In this document: positions 42,700-52,268 of the stretch, one piece after another
Layout of the letters: each line of letters opens with the position of its first letter
How positions within the stretch are numbered: the stretch's first letter is position 1
Origin: Rhodospirillaceae bacterium
Lineage (GTDB): Bacteria > Pseudomonadota > Alphaproteobacteria > GCA-2731375
Assembly: GCA_018701215.1 (NCBI GenBank)
Contig: JABIWH010000039.1
Span: forward strand, 124,001-188,000
Direction of reading: 5' to 3'
Length of the DNA stretch: 64,000 nucleotides
Position numbers and translations under genes: made by a program
Notes under the pieces: model-generated
Databases searched by the model: none
The model's input: only the letters and a program-made list of their open reading frames with translations
What the model was told of the DNA's origin: nothing

Positions 42700-42786
42700 C
42701 TCGCCCCTCTCGTTTGAACCGTTTCGAGGCGGGCTGTCTTTGACCAGTCGTTCAGAGATTACATTCACGGTTACTTGCCCACCCAA

Positions 42787-42810
42787 TTCTCTACTAGATA
42801 TTGTAGAGAA
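42787..42810. promoter_or_regulatory. inverted repeat upstream of the GNAT-like gene
   Basis: TTCTCTAC (42787-42794) and GTAGAGAA (42803-42810) form perfect 8-bp arms with an eight-base AT-rich spacer, about 88 bases upstream of the leftward start. Geometry fits an operator. The rest of 42700-42952 holds no gene I can support. Confidence 0.5.
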
Positions 42811-42952
42811 CTAGCATGACGCTACAAGCAAGACGTTTAACCTATTGTATTATAACGATTTATACACTTCTGACTTTGCCTTGGCAGTGCTCTTTTTCAA
42901 TCGAATCGATTATCGCCGCCGGATGAACCGGAACACTAATGTCGATCCTGGA

Positions 42953-44752
42953 CTAATTTACCAGCTGCTCCGGCGGTATGGCGTACAAAGGTTCGGCCCC
43001 GGCCGTGATGGCCGCCAGCAGGGCTGGGGCCTGGGGCAGAATTTGCTCGCCAAAGAAGCGCGCCGTGGCCACTCGGCCAGCCAGGAAAGGCGTGTCCGCG
43101 CCCGGTTGGTCCGCCAGGGCAGCTGCGGCCAGGGCGCCTTTGGCGAGCAGATAGCCGCCAACCGTCATGCCGAACATGCGTAGATAGGGCGTGGCGCCGG
43201 CGGCCACGGCGTTGGGGTCCGAGGCCATGCTCTCCAATAGCCAACGCGATGCCTCCTCCAGGCCGTCCAGGGCGCTTGTCAAATTGGTGCGCATTTTGGC
43301 GAAAGCGGCGCCACCCTGAGCCAAATCCTGGTCCAGGCCGCGCATTTCGCCCAGATAGCGCCGTACAACATCACCGCCCGCCATGGTCAGCTTGCGCATC
43401 ACCAAGTCCAGCGCCTGGATGCCGTTGGTGCCTTCGTAAATCGGTGCGATGCGGGCATCGCGGTAATACTGTGCCGCGCCGGTTTCCTCGATAAAGCCCA
43501 TGCCGCCGTGGATCTGCACTCCCAACGAAGCCACTTCGCAGCCCAGATCCGTGCTCCAGGCCTTGGACAACGGCGTCAACAGCTCGGCCAACTGGCCATA
43601 CCAGGCGCGCCGTTCCTCGTCTTCATCATTGCGGGCCAGATCCAGCGCCTGCCCATTGACGTAGCAAAGGGCTCGCATGGCATCGATCTGGGCTTTCATG
43701 GTCATCAGCATGCGGCGCACATCGGCATGTTCGACAATCGCGGACGCGCCCGGCTCCGTGGCACCAATGGCGCGGCCCTGGCGCCGTTCCAGGGCGTAGG
43801 CGACGGCGTGCTGATAAGCCCCTTCGGCGATGGCCAGGCCTTCAATGCCAACGCTCAGCCGCGCCGTGTTCATCATGGTGAACATACAGCGCATGCCCTT
43901 GTTCTCTTCGCCCAGCATGTAGCCGACAGCGCCCTCGTTGTCGCCAAAGCTCATGACGGCGGTGGGGGAGGCGTGTATGCCCAGTTTTTCTTCCAGATTG
44001 ATGCAGCGCAGATCGTTGCGCTGGCCCAGGCTGCCGTCTGGGTTGACGAGGAATTTCGGCACCACGAACAGCGAGATGCCGCGCGTGCCTTCGGGGCTGC
44101 CGGGGGTCCGGGCCAGCACCAAATGAATGATATTATCGGCGTAGTCATGTTCGCCGTAGGTGATGAAGATCTTCTGGCCCTTGATGCGCCAGCTGCCATC
44201 CGCTGCTGGTTCCGCCTTGGCGCGCAGCGCGCCGACGTCGGAGCCGGCCTGGGGTTCGGTCAGGTTCATGGTGCCGGTCCAATGACCGGTCACCAGTTTT
44301 TCCAAATAGGTCTCTTTCAATTCGTCGCTGCCATGGGCCCCGATGGCATCAATCGCGCCCTGGGTCAGCATGGGGCAGAGGGAAAAGCCCATGTTGGCGC
44401 TGTTCCATAGTTCGGAACAGGCATTGCCGATCACCAGTGGCAGGCCCATGCCGCCGTAATTCGGATCGAATTGAATGCCGTTCCAGCCCCCGTCGCGGTA
44501 GGCGGCGTAAGCTTCGGCGAAACCGTCGGGCGTGGTGACGACGCCGTTGGCCAATGTCGCGCCTTGGGTGTCGCCCTGGCGGTTTAAAGGTGCGAGGACG
44601 CCGGCGGCCAACCGCCCGGCTTCTTCCAGCACCGCATTAATGGTCTCGCCGTCATTCTCGGCGAATTTCGGCAGGCTCAGAATATCTTCCAGATCACAAA
44701 TCTGGTTCAGGGTGAAGCGGATGTCCTTGAGGGGCGCCTGATATTCACTCAT
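42953..44752 (-). CDS. acyl-CoA dehydrogenase, long form (DmdC / 3-methylmercaptopropionyl-CoA dehydrogenase-like)
   Basis: A 599-residue acyl-CoA dehydrogenase with the family's extra N- and C-terminal domains. LTEPQAGSDVGALRAKA and GQKIFITYGEHD mark the FAD domain; the catalytic Glu is in IAPIYEGTNGIQALDLVMRKL. Length and the IHGGMGFIEETGAAQYYRDARIAPIYEGTNGIQA segment fit the DmdC/AcdB-type group acting on DMSP-derived or other short acyl-CoAs, but members differ widely in substrate. It is divergent from the MaoC-like gene (118-base gap), suggesting common regulation. Confidence 0.85.
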   Translation of the reverse strand: MSEYQAPLKDIRFTLNQICDLEDILSLPKFAENDGETINAVLEEAGRLAAGVLAPLNRQGDTQGATLANGVVTTPDGFAEAYAAYRDGGWNGIQFDPNYGGMGLPLVIGNACSELWNSANMGFSLCPMLTQGAIDAIGAHGSDELKETYLEKLVTGHWTGTMNLTEPQAGSDVGALRAKAEPAADGSWRIKGQKIFITYGEHDYADNIIHLVLARTPGSPEGTRGISLFVVPKFLVNPDGSLGQRNDLRCINLEEKLGIHASPTAVMSFGDNEGAVGYMLGEENKGMRCMFTMMNTARLSVGIEGLAIAEGAYQHAVAYALERRQGRAIGATEPGASAIVEHADVRRMLMTMKAQIDAMRALCYVNGQALDLARNDEDEERRAWYGQLAELLTPLSKAWSTDLGCEVASLGVQIHGGMGFIEETGAAQYYRDARIAPIYEGTNGIQALDLVMRKLTMAGGDVVRRYLGEMRGLDQDLAQGGAAFAKMRTNLTSALDGLEEASRWLLESMASDPNAVAAGATPYLRMFGMTVGGYLLAKGALAAAALADQPGADTPFLAGRVATARFFGEQILPQAPALLAAITAGAEPLYAIPPEQLVN

Positions 44753-44870
44753 GATCTCAAAACCTAATCGATGGTTGGAAATTCACCTGTTCGTTGCGTA
44801 ATATGCTATCTCTCACCGGAATGGCAACGGGAAGATTTTTTACGTCCCCCGGCAATGAACGAAAGCCCAA

Positions 44871-45704
44871 ATGAACGATCAGGTAAAACAGCTTTCAGGC
44901 ACCCTGAACGCCTATGACGCAGCCCCATCGGGAACCCGCTTTCCAGTTTTTTCCTCCCGTGTGGACCGGGCCCGGCAAGACCGTTACCACGCCGCCACCG
45001 ACATCGCCGGCGAGATCTTTCGGGAAGTGGCCGACGTTTCGATCTTTGCCCAGGATGTCTCCCGCGCCATTGCCAAGGCCGGCTTGCCCAACGATGGCCG
45101 CGTCCTGGTCCGCCAACGGCTGTTTCAGACCGGCCGTATCGCCCTGGACGAGGCTCTGTCGGTGGAGGCCGAGGTCGGCGCCTATGGGGAGGGGCCCCGG
45201 GGCCGCATTTTGAATTGCCATATCGCCTTTCGCCGGGCCAACCAAACCGTGCCCCTACGCATGGTGACGGAACATCTGCTGCCCTATGATGAAGTGCCCG
45301 CGGCCAAGTCGGGCGCCCCTTCCAGTGCCAAGAGACCCGACCCCCGCGACGGCATGCAGGCCGTGGGCAGCCTGCATCTGAGTCCGGAAAAGGTCATGGG
45401 CTATGCGGAAGAGGTCGGCAATCAGATCCATTTTGTCCCGGAATTCGCCGCTTCGCGCGGCTACCGCGCCCCCCTGGCCCAAGGCCTGATGCAGTTGACG
45501 GCCTTGCACGGCGCCATTGTCGGGCGCGCCTTGCCGTGGGAAATGGATTTGGAAATACGGTTTTTGCGGCCGGTTTTCTGGGATGCCGAGCTGACTTTGT
45601 ATAGCGATCCTGACGGTGGTTTGTACCGTTGCGTCAACCAGGACGGCAAGTTGACGGCCGAGGCGGTATTGAGGCATCTGACCACGGTGGATATGGAGCC
45701 GTGA
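44871..45704 (+). CDS. MaoC-like hot-dog-fold dehydratase
   Basis: A 277-residue double hot-dog protein. The second half has EEVGNQIHFVPEFAASRGYRAPLAQGLMQLTALHGAIVG, matching the MaoC hydratase helix where Asn and His sit near N-x-I-H and a G-L-M-x-x-x helix follows; the first half has a matching hot-dog without clear active-site residues. It likely hydrates an enoyl-CoA. It leads an operon with tsaC nine bases downstream. Confidence 0.72.
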   Translation: MNDQVKQLSGTLNAYDAAPSGTRFPVFSSRVDRARQDRYHAATDIAGEIFREVADVSIFAQDVSRAIAKAGLPNDGRVLVRQRLFQTGRIALDEALSVEAEVGAYGEGPRGRILNCHIAFRRANQTVPLRMVTEHLLPYDEVPAAKSGAPSSAKRPDPRDGMQAVGSLHLSPEKVMGYAEEVGNQIHFVPEFAASRGYRAPLAQGLMQLTALHGAIVGRALPWEMDLEIRFLRPVFWDAELTLYSDPDGGLYRCVNQDGKLTAEAVLRHLTTVDMEP

Positions 45705-45713
45705 GCGGGAACC

Positions 45714-46670
45714 ATGGCGACCATTGGCCGCGCTGAGAGGGCCGAAGACCGGACCCGGGCGGCGGAACTGTTGCGGCAGGGCGAACTGGTCGCCTTTCCA
45801 ACCGAAACCGTCTATGGCCTGGGCGCCGATGCTACTAATGACAGGGCGGTGGCGGCGATTTTCGCGGCCAAACAACGGCCGGCATTTAATCCTCTAATTT
45901 CCCATTTGGCCAATACGGATGCCGTCGGCGCGTTCGCCCATTGGAATGACGCCGCCCGTGCCCTGGCGGATGCGTTCTGGCCTGGTGCGCTGACCCTTGT
46001 ATTGCCCCGCACGGATGATTGCGCCATCGCCCTGATCGCCTCTGCTGGTTTGGACAGCGTCGCCTTGCGGGTGCCCAGCCACCCGGACGCGCATGCTTTG
46101 CTGGCGGCGGTGGGCCGTCCCGTTGCCGCACCTTCGGCGAACCGTTCGGGCCGGATCAGTCCAACCACGGCGGCGCACGTGAACCAGGAACTTGGCGATG
46201 CGGTGGCGTTTATTCTGGATGGCGGGCCCTGCGAGATTGGCCTGGAAAGCACGGTCGTCGGGTTTCGCGCGGGCGCCCCAGTGCTGTTGCGGCCCGGCGG
46301 CATCTCCCTCGAACAGTTGCAGGCGGTAGTGGGCGAGATTGTCATGGCGGAGTTGCTGTTGGATGCCGCCGACAGACCCAGTGCGCCGGGGCAATTAGCC
46401 TCGCATTACGCACCTAACAAAGGATTGCGTCTGGATGCCCTGGAACCGGGTCCGGATGAGGTCTTCCTGGGTTTTGGTCCCGATCATTCCGGTAGCCAAA
46501 ATTTGAGCGCCAAAGGTGACCTGATCGAGGCCGCCGCGAACCTGTTCGCCATGCTGCGGCAACTTGATCAGGGACCGGGGAGCGCCATCGCCGTGGCGCC
46601 AATTCCCGAAACCGGCTTGGGCCGGGCCATCAACGACCGGCTGCGCCGCGCCGCCGCGCCCCGCCGCTGA
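45714..46670 (+). CDS. tsaC: L-threonylcarbamoyladenylate synthase (Sua5/YrdC/TsaC)
   Basis: A 318-residue Sua5-type enzyme. The YrdC domain has GELVAFPTETVYGLGADATND, AAKQRPAFNPLISH (KRP-like ATP site) and SANRSGRISPTTAAHV; the C-terminal Sua5 domain has PGQLASHYAP and FLGFGPDHSGSQNLS. It makes threonylcarbamoyl-AMP for the t6A37 modification of tRNA in the cytoplasm. It lies in an operon between a MaoC-like gene and a GlcD-type dehydrogenase, an unusual position for a housekeeping gene. Confidence 0.9.
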   Translation: MATIGRAERAEDRTRAAELLRQGELVAFPTETVYGLGADATNDRAVAAIFAAKQRPAFNPLISHLANTDAVGAFAHWNDAARALADAFWPGALTLVLPRTDDCAIALIASAGLDSVALRVPSHPDAHALLAAVGRPVAAPSANRSGRISPTTAAHVNQELGDAVAFILDGGPCEIGLESTVVGFRAGAPVLLRPGGISLEQLQAVVGEIVMAELLLDAADRPSAPGQLASHYAPNKGLRLDALEPGPDEVFLGFGPDHSGSQNLSAKGDLIEAAANLFAMLRQLDQGPGSAIAVAPIPETGLGRAINDRLRRAAAPRR

Positions 46671-46722
46671 ATTTGATAGCAGTGAACTTGTTGCCTGATC
46701 GAAAAGGCGCTACATCAATAGC

Positions 46723-48174
46723 ATGCAAGCAAATAATGAAATATCAGGCGAGCGGCCCAATGCCGTGGACGCCGATGTGCTGGAGCGTATCAAGGCGGCG
46801 GTTGGGCCCAAGGGCTACACCCTGGATCCGGACGAAATCGCGCCGCTTTGCCAATCTTGGCGCGACAATTGGCACGGCTGGGTACCCATGGTGGTGAAGC
46901 CGGCCAATGTGGACGAGGTCGCCGCCGTAATTGCCATCTGCGCTGCCAGCGCCACCCCGATTGTGCCCCAGGGCGGCAATACGGGTTTGACCGGCGGCTC
47001 CCAGCCTCATGCCACGGGCACGGAAATTATTCTCTCGACCTCGCGCATGAACAAGGTGCGTGAGATTGATGTCCTGAACAACACCATGACCGTGGAAGCC
47101 GGCTGCATCTTGGCGGATTTGCAGATAGCGGCCTCGGACGCCGACCGCCTGTTTCCGCTATCATTGGCGGCGGAAGGTTCCTGTCAGATCGGCGGCAATC
47201 TTTCCACCAACGCCGGTGGCACCCAGGTGCTGCGCTATGGCAATGCACGCAATCTGGTTTTGGGCCTGGAAGTGGTGCTGCCCGATGGGCGGATCTGGGA
47301 CGGCCTGCGCGGCCTGCGCAAGGATAATACGGGCTATGATCTGAAACAGCTTTTTATCGGCGCCGAGGGCACCCTGGGCATGATCACGGCGGCCGTGCTG
47401 AAACTGTTTCCCAAGCCCACGGAAATTCAAACCGCCCTGGTCGCCGTGCCTGATCCCGGCGCCTCCCTGACCTTGTTGAGCCGGGCCACGGACGCGGTTG
47501 GAGAACAGGTCACGGCGTTTGAGTTGATCCAGCGCCGGCCTATTGATTTCGTCCTGGAACATGTGCCCGGCATGACCGATCCCTTCGCCGAGGCCTATCC
47601 GTGGTATGTCCTGATGGAGATTTCCGGCCAGGGCGCGCCCGACAGCCTGCGCGATGCGGTCGAGGCGCTATTGGGCGATGGGTTGGAGATGGGCGAGGTG
47701 CTGGACGCTGTGCTGGCGGCCAACCGCGCCCAGGGGGAGGCTTTGTGGAAGATCCGCGAGTCGATCCCCGAGGCACAAAATCATGAAGGCCAGTCGGTCA
47801 AGCATGATGTTTCGGTGCCTATTTCGAGGATCGCCGAATTTCTGGAGCGTGCGGATAAGTTGCTGGAGGCCGCCTATCCCGGCGTCCGCTGTGTCGCATT
47901 TGGTCACGTAGGCGATGGCAACATGCATTACAATCCGGTCCAGCCGCTTGGTAACGAAGGCGCGGATTTCGGTGCCGAATACAGCAACATCAACCGCATC
48001 GTGCATGATTTGATCCACGAGTTGAACGGCTCCATCAGCGCCGAACACGGTCTGGGCCGCCTGCGCCGGGACGAGGCCAAGCGCTATAAATCGGACGTCG
48101 AGGTGGATCTGATGCGCACCGTCAAGGACGCCCTGGACCCCACTAACATCATGAACCCCGGCAAGGTCGTCTAA
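46723..48174 (+). CDS. FAD-binding D-2-hydroxyacid dehydrogenase (GlcD / D-2-hydroxyglutarate dehydrogenase-like)
   Basis: A 483-residue FAD-linked oxidase. The PCMH FAD site is VPQGGNTGLTGGSQP, with GGNLSTNAGGTQVLRYG; the C-terminal VAFGHVGDGNMHYN and AEHGLGRLRRDEA are typical for D-2-hydroxyglutarate and D-lactate dehydrogenases. Electron acceptor unknown. Substrate cannot be fixed by eye; GlcE/GlcF partners are absent, which favours the single-subunit D2HGDH type. It follows tsaC by 52 bases. Confidence 0.85.
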   Translation: MQANNEISGERPNAVDADVLERIKAAVGPKGYTLDPDEIAPLCQSWRDNWHGWVPMVVKPANVDEVAAVIAICAASATPIVPQGGNTGLTGGSQPHATGTEIILSTSRMNKVREIDVLNNTMTVEAGCILADLQIAASDADRLFPLSLAAEGSCQIGGNLSTNAGGTQVLRYGNARNLVLGLEVVLPDGRIWDGLRGLRKDNTGYDLKQLFIGAEGTLGMITAAVLKLFPKPTEIQTALVAVPDPGASLTLLSRATDAVGEQVTAFELIQRRPIDFVLEHVPGMTDPFAEAYPWYVLMEISGQGAPDSLRDAVEALLGDGLEMGEVLDAVLAANRAQGEALWKIRESIPEAQNHEGQSVKHDVSVPISRIAEFLERADKLLEAAYPGVRCVAFGHVGDGNMHYNPVQPLGNEGADFGAEYSNINRIVHDLIHELNGSISAEHGLGRLRRDEAKRYKSDVEVDLMRTVKDALDPTNIMNPGKVV

Positions 48175-48175
48175 C

Positions 48176-49402
48176 TTGTGTCAAACCGAAACGCCCGCGC
48201 AAAGCCGCTGGGGTGTTATTGCAATTGCCATCGCGGCGGGCATCGTGGCCGCTGTTCAGGTTGGCAAGATACCGCCCCTGATCACCCTGTTGCAGGCCGA
48301 ACTAGGTCTGTCGCTGCTGGCCGCCGGCTGGCTGGTCTCGTTATTCAATCTGACCGGCGCCTTGTTTGGTATCCTGGGCGGGGCTACGGCGGACAAGTTG
48401 GGCGCGCGGCGGGTTTTACTGGTCGGCCTGGGCATCATGGCGCTGGCGGGCCTGGCAGCCGCCTTTGCGCCCAGCGATCCATCTGGGGTGGCGTGGTTGT
48501 TGCTCTGCCGGGTGATTGAGAGCGTGGCATTTTTGTCCTGCGCGGTGACCGTGCCGCGTCTGATCGTGGCGGCGGTCACGCCAAGGCAACGTAACCTGGC
48601 CATGGCGGCGTGGGGCAGTTACATGCCCACCGGCATGGCCTTGGCGATCCTGGGCGCGCCACCTATCGCGGACCGGTTCGGCTGGCAGGGTGTCTGGATC
48701 GTCGCGGCGGCGTTGGCTTTGCTGTGTCTAGTGGCGGTAGCCTGGGTGACCGGGCCAAAGCGTTGGGCGGATGCGCCCAGTGCCGAGACCGCAATGCCAT
48801 GGCGCAGCCTGGGGCAGGCGGTCTTGCGTCCCGGTCCGGTGCTGATGGGCAGTTGTTTCGCGCTTTATGCCCTACAGTTTTTCGCCGTGGCGTCCTGGCT
48901 GCCGACATATCTGATCGAGGTTTTGGGCTATGCGCCGGGCCGGGCCGGGGTGGCGACGGCGATTGTCGTTGCCGGCAATGCCCTGGGCAACCTGTTGGCG
49001 GGCTGGCTGTTGCATCGCGGTCTGCGCCGCTGGTGGCTGGTGGTGGCGGCCTTCGTGATGATGCTGCTGTGCGCGGCGGGAATTTTCGCACCGTCGGTGC
49101 CGGAGTTCTGGAAGCTGCCCTTGGCGTTTGCATTCAACTTGTTCGGCGGTTTGTTGCCCGCCGCGCTATTGGCGGGGACGGCGGCTCATGCGCCCCGCCC
49201 GGCAATGGTCGGCACCATTAACGGCGCCATTGTACAGGGCGCCAACATCGGCAGCCTCACCGGTCCGCCGGCCATGGCTATCATGCTCGCCGGTTTTGGT
49301 GGCTGGGCCGGGACCTATTGGCTGATGGCGGTCTGCAGCAGCCTTGGCATCGGCCTGGCGGTTTGGCTGGGAATTGTCGAACGGCGCGGCGGCATCGATT
49401 AA
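48176..49402 (+). CDS. MFS transporter (CynX/NimT-like)
   Basis: A 408-residue membrane protein with about twelve hydrophobic segments. Between helices 2 and 3 lies GGATADKLGARRVLLVG (the MFS D-x-x-G-R-R pattern). Helix 5 contains SYMPTGMALAIL. The frame begins with TTG at 48176, one base after the upstream stop; no better start was seen. It may export or import the hydroxyacid handled by the preceding dehydrogenase. Confidence 0.8.
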   Translation: MCQTETPAQSRWGVIAIAIAAGIVAAVQVGKIPPLITLLQAELGLSLLAAGWLVSLFNLTGALFGILGGATADKLGARRVLLVGLGIMALAGLAAAFAPSDPSGVAWLLLCRVIESVAFLSCAVTVPRLIVAAVTPRQRNLAMAAWGSYMPTGMALAILGAPPIADRFGWQGVWIVAAALALLCLVAVAWVTGPKRWADAPSAETAMPWRSLGQAVLRPGPVLMGSCFALYALQFFAVASWLPTYLIEVLGYAPGRAGVATAIVVAGNALGNLLAGWLLHRGLRRWWLVVAAFVMMLLCAAGIFAPSVPEFWKLPLAFAFNLFGGLLPAALLAGTAAHAPRPAMVGTINGAIVQGANIGSLTGPPAMAIMLAGFGGWAGTYWLMAVCSSLGIGLAVWLGIVERRGGID

Positions 49403-49413
49403 CCGGAATTGCC

Positions 49414-50121
49414 CTAAAACAGACTGCCTTGTGCCGGTTTGATCGGGGCCGGTTTGATTCTGGCGCTTTCAAGACAGGCGGCGTCATCATTGCGCGGGCT
49501 GTTGACCCGATGCGAGACCGGGCGGACCTGCATGCGGGGCGCCTGTTCCGGCGCGAACAATTCCGTCCGTGGGGTCTGGTTGGGATCAAGCCAAGCGGTG
49601 AAATCCTGTCGCCCCAAGATCACCGGCATACGGTGATGGATCGGGCGCAAAGCCTCCGAGGCGGTGGTGGTCAGAATGGTGAAGCGGGGACTGGCTTCCG
49701 AGGTGCCGCCCGTCCAGTTTTCCCACAGGCCGGCAAAGACAAAGGTCGCGCCGTCGGTCCGGCTGATCCAATAGGGTTGCTTGCCGCCATCGATTTTTTG
49801 CCATTCATAGAAACCGTCCGCCGGTATCAGACAGCGGCGACGGCGGTAGGCGTCACGAAAGCTAGGCTTTTCAGCCGCGGTTTCGCTGCGCGCATTGATC
49901 TGACCGCCAGTCTGTTCCTGGCTCCAGCTTGGGATCAGGCCCCAGATCATGGTTGTTGGTTCCGGGCCCGCGCCAATTTCGGTGTGTCGAAGCACCGGCG
50001 CGGTCTGGCTGGGCGCGATATTAAAGCGCGGTGTGACCCAGGCTGCGGTGCTTGCCGTCGGCAGGTCAAACAGCTGCCGCATGGCTTCTTCGGGGGAGGT
50101 CAGGCTATAGCGTCCACACAT
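49414..50121 (-). CDS. yedK: SOS response-associated peptidase (YedK/HMCES, SRAP)
   Basis: A 235-residue SRAP protein. Cys2 (MCGRYSLT) forms the thiazolidine link to abasic sites; Asn76 in NARSET, Glu106 in DGFYEWQ and the conserved His163 in PIHHRMPVIL complete the active site. It protects single-stranded DNA at abasic sites by covalent crosslinking. The C-terminus (KPAPIKPAQGSLF) is a disordered tail. It is convergent with the MFS gene (gap 11). Confidence 0.9.
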   Translation of the reverse strand: MCGRYSLTSPEEAMRQLFDLPTASTAAWVTPRFNIAPSQTAPVLRHTEIGAGPEPTTMIWGLIPSWSQEQTGGQINARSETAAEKPSFRDAYRRRRCLIPADGFYEWQKIDGGKQPYWISRTDGATFVFAGLWENWTGGTSEASPRFTILTTTASEALRPIHHRMPVILGRQDFTAWLDPNQTPRTELFAPEQAPRMQVRPVSHRVNSPRNDDAACLESARIKPAPIKPAQGSLF

Positions 50122-50311
50122 TCATGAAGCCTAACATAAATCTAACAGTTCCAAATGGTTATAAGGCGCCGTTAATATTTGTTAGCAGTTTGTTTGCCTT
50201 ATTTTGTCACTAATGGCTCGGCAATGATTGCAATTGCCAGAGGCGCAGCCGCGCCCGTCGGGGAAGTTATGCAGCCCCAGGGCGCCGGTTGAGTAATGAG
50301 GGCAGGTCAAT
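50122..50311. other. intergenic region before the second histidine kinase
   Basis: A 190-base gap. It holds an AT-rich segment (about 50130-50230) that could serve as promoter for the divergent genes. No hairpin or gene of note seen. Confidence 0.3.
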
Positions 50312-52129
50312 ATGGGCAGTATTGCCGTACGGCATGAGCATGATGGCGGCGAAGCCGGCACTGCCGCCAGCCGTGTGCCGAGCCTGGATCTGGCCGCCGC
50401 CACCCCTGACCACACCGCGACCATCGCATCCATTCTGGCCCTGTTGGTTTTCGTGCTGACCGCTGGTCTGACGGGGCTGGGAACCGTTACGGCACCACAG
50501 ATGCTGGGTCAGTTCGCGTCGCCTGTCGTATTGTTCGTGTTCGGGACGACCGGATTGTCGATTTCCGTGATCGCCGCTTTGACCATGCGCCGTGCGGTGT
50601 TGAGGATGACAAGATCCGCGAACGTGGCCGAGGCGGCGCCGCGAACCCTGTTGCTGCATGCCATGGTCGAACGCCTGCCCGAAGGCATAGCCCTGTGGGA
50701 CAAGGATGATCGCCTGGTCCTCTGTAACCAGAGCTATCGCAAGATTTTTTCCCGCATGAATGACCGCCTGGTGGCAGGCGCGCGGTTCGATGATCTTCTG
50801 GCGGCGGAGGTACAGGCGGCCTATATCCCCGCCTCGGCCGCATCTTCCTGGCAGGAAAAACGCCAGCAGAACTTTTGGATTGGCGAGATCGGCGAACGGC
50901 GCAAAATCGACGGCCGCGAATACGAGATGATGGACCGTCCCTGTGCGGGCGGCGGCACGCTGACCCTGGTCAGCGACGTCAACGAGCTGAAATCCAAAGA
51001 GCAGGATTTGCGTGATGCCCAGGAGCGCTATGCCCTGGTCTCCCTGGCCTCGAACGAGGGTTTGTGGGACATGGACCTGCGTACCGACCGCTTTTTTGTC
51101 TCGTCTCGGGTTTTGTCGATGATCGGCGCCTCGGGCGATCCCACGGTATTTCAACGGGAAGATTGGGTGTCCACGATCCATCCCGACGATCTGAACCGGT
51201 ATCAACAGAGCTGGCAGGAGCATTTGGAGGGCGATAGCCGCATTTTCGAGCTGGACTACCGGATCCGCCATGCCAACGGCGAACTCCGCTGGATCGCCGA
51301 CAGGGCACTGGCCTTGCGCGATTCCACGGGCCGGGCCTATCGTATTGCAGGCTCGGTGAGGGATATTACGGCCCGGAAATTGGCGGAGGCCGAGATGAGC
51401 CAGGCCAAGGAGACGGCGGAAATCGCCAACCGCGCCAAGACTCAATTCCTCGCCAATGTCTCTCACGAATTGCGGACGCCGCTGAATTCCATCATTGGCT
51501 TTTCCGATCTGCTGGCGGATGGAGATAGAGGTAAATTGCCGGCGGAAGACAAACAGGGTTTTCTCGCTGCTATCAACCAGGCGGGCCACGAGTTGCTGCG
51601 GATCATCAACGATATTCTGGATATGTCGCAGATCGAAACCGGCGATTTGAAATTGGCGGAAGGGCCAGTGAATTTGGTAGCCTGTATTGATGGAACCATT
51701 GCCATGGTTGCCGAGCAGGCGGCGGCCAAGGGTCTGGTGGTCATGGAAAACCTGCCTGACGAGCTACCTGAATTGATCGGCGATCAAGCAAAAATCAAGC
51801 AAATGCTGTTGAACCTGCTGACCAACGCCACCAAGTTCACGGAATCCGGCGGCGAGGTCGAGATCAGCGTCGAATACACGCCCGGTTCCGGTTTGGATCT
51901 TTCGGTGCGTGACGACGGTGTCGGCATGGACGATGTGGAGTTGGAGCGGGCCCAGCTGACGTTTTCGCAACTGAATGCCAGCTCCAGCCGCCAGCACGGC
52001 GGCCTGGGCTTGGGCCTGGCGATCACGACGGCCTTTGCCGAATTGCACGGCGGTAGCCTGGCCCTGAATTCGACGCCGGGGGCTGGTACCAAAGCGACCT
52101 TGCACTTCCCCGCCGAACGTATCCAATAA
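50312..52129 (+). CDS. PAS-domain sensor histidine kinase
   Basis: A 605-residue kinase. Two membrane helices (about residues 38-56 and 66-86) are followed by a PAS_7-type domain (LPEGIALWDKDDRLVLCN), a PAS_3 domain (IHPDDLNRYQQSWQEHL, then GSVRDITARK), HisKA with VSHELRTPLNSIIGFSD and HATPase with LTNATKFT, RDDGVGMD and GLGLGLAIT. No receiver domain or adjacent regulator is seen, so it is an orphan kinase. A GAGGGCAGG site precedes the ATG. Confidence 0.85.
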   Translation: MGSIAVRHEHDGGEAGTAASRVPSLDLAAATPDHTATIASILALLVFVLTAGLTGLGTVTAPQMLGQFASPVVLFVFGTTGLSISVIAALTMRRAVLRMTRSANVAEAAPRTLLLHAMVERLPEGIALWDKDDRLVLCNQSYRKIFSRMNDRLVAGARFDDLLAAEVQAAYIPASAASSWQEKRQQNFWIGEIGERRKIDGREYEMMDRPCAGGGTLTLVSDVNELKSKEQDLRDAQERYALVSLASNEGLWDMDLRTDRFFVSSRVLSMIGASGDPTVFQREDWVSTIHPDDLNRYQQSWQEHLEGDSRIFELDYRIRHANGELRWIADRALALRDSTGRAYRIAGSVRDITARKLAEAEMSQAKETAEIANRAKTQFLANVSHELRTPLNSIIGFSDLLADGDRGKLPAEDKQGFLAAINQAGHELLRIINDILDMSQIETGDLKLAEGPVNLVACIDGTIAMVAEQAAAKGLVVMENLPDELPELIGDQAKIKQMLLNLLTNATKFTESGGEVEISVEYTPGSGLDLSVRDDGVGMDDVELERAQLTFSQLNASSSRQHGGLGLGLAITTAFAELHGGSLALNSTPGAGTKATLHFPAERIQ

Positions 52130-52268
52130 TATCACCGCAGGTTGGTATAGGCGGGCGCCGGCTTCCTCTGCCGCCTATTTCGTACTCATGATTGTGATGG
52201 CGCGTGCTATAAGACGCCTTGAATAGGCCGCTTTACGATGCCACCTTGCGGTCTGCCCCCTCGCGGAA

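Noticed and set aside
42700..42786. N-terminal extension of the GNAT-like protein from TTG 42786
   Set aside because: A strong ribosome site lies directly before ATG 42699 and the extension would cover the palindrome's flank.
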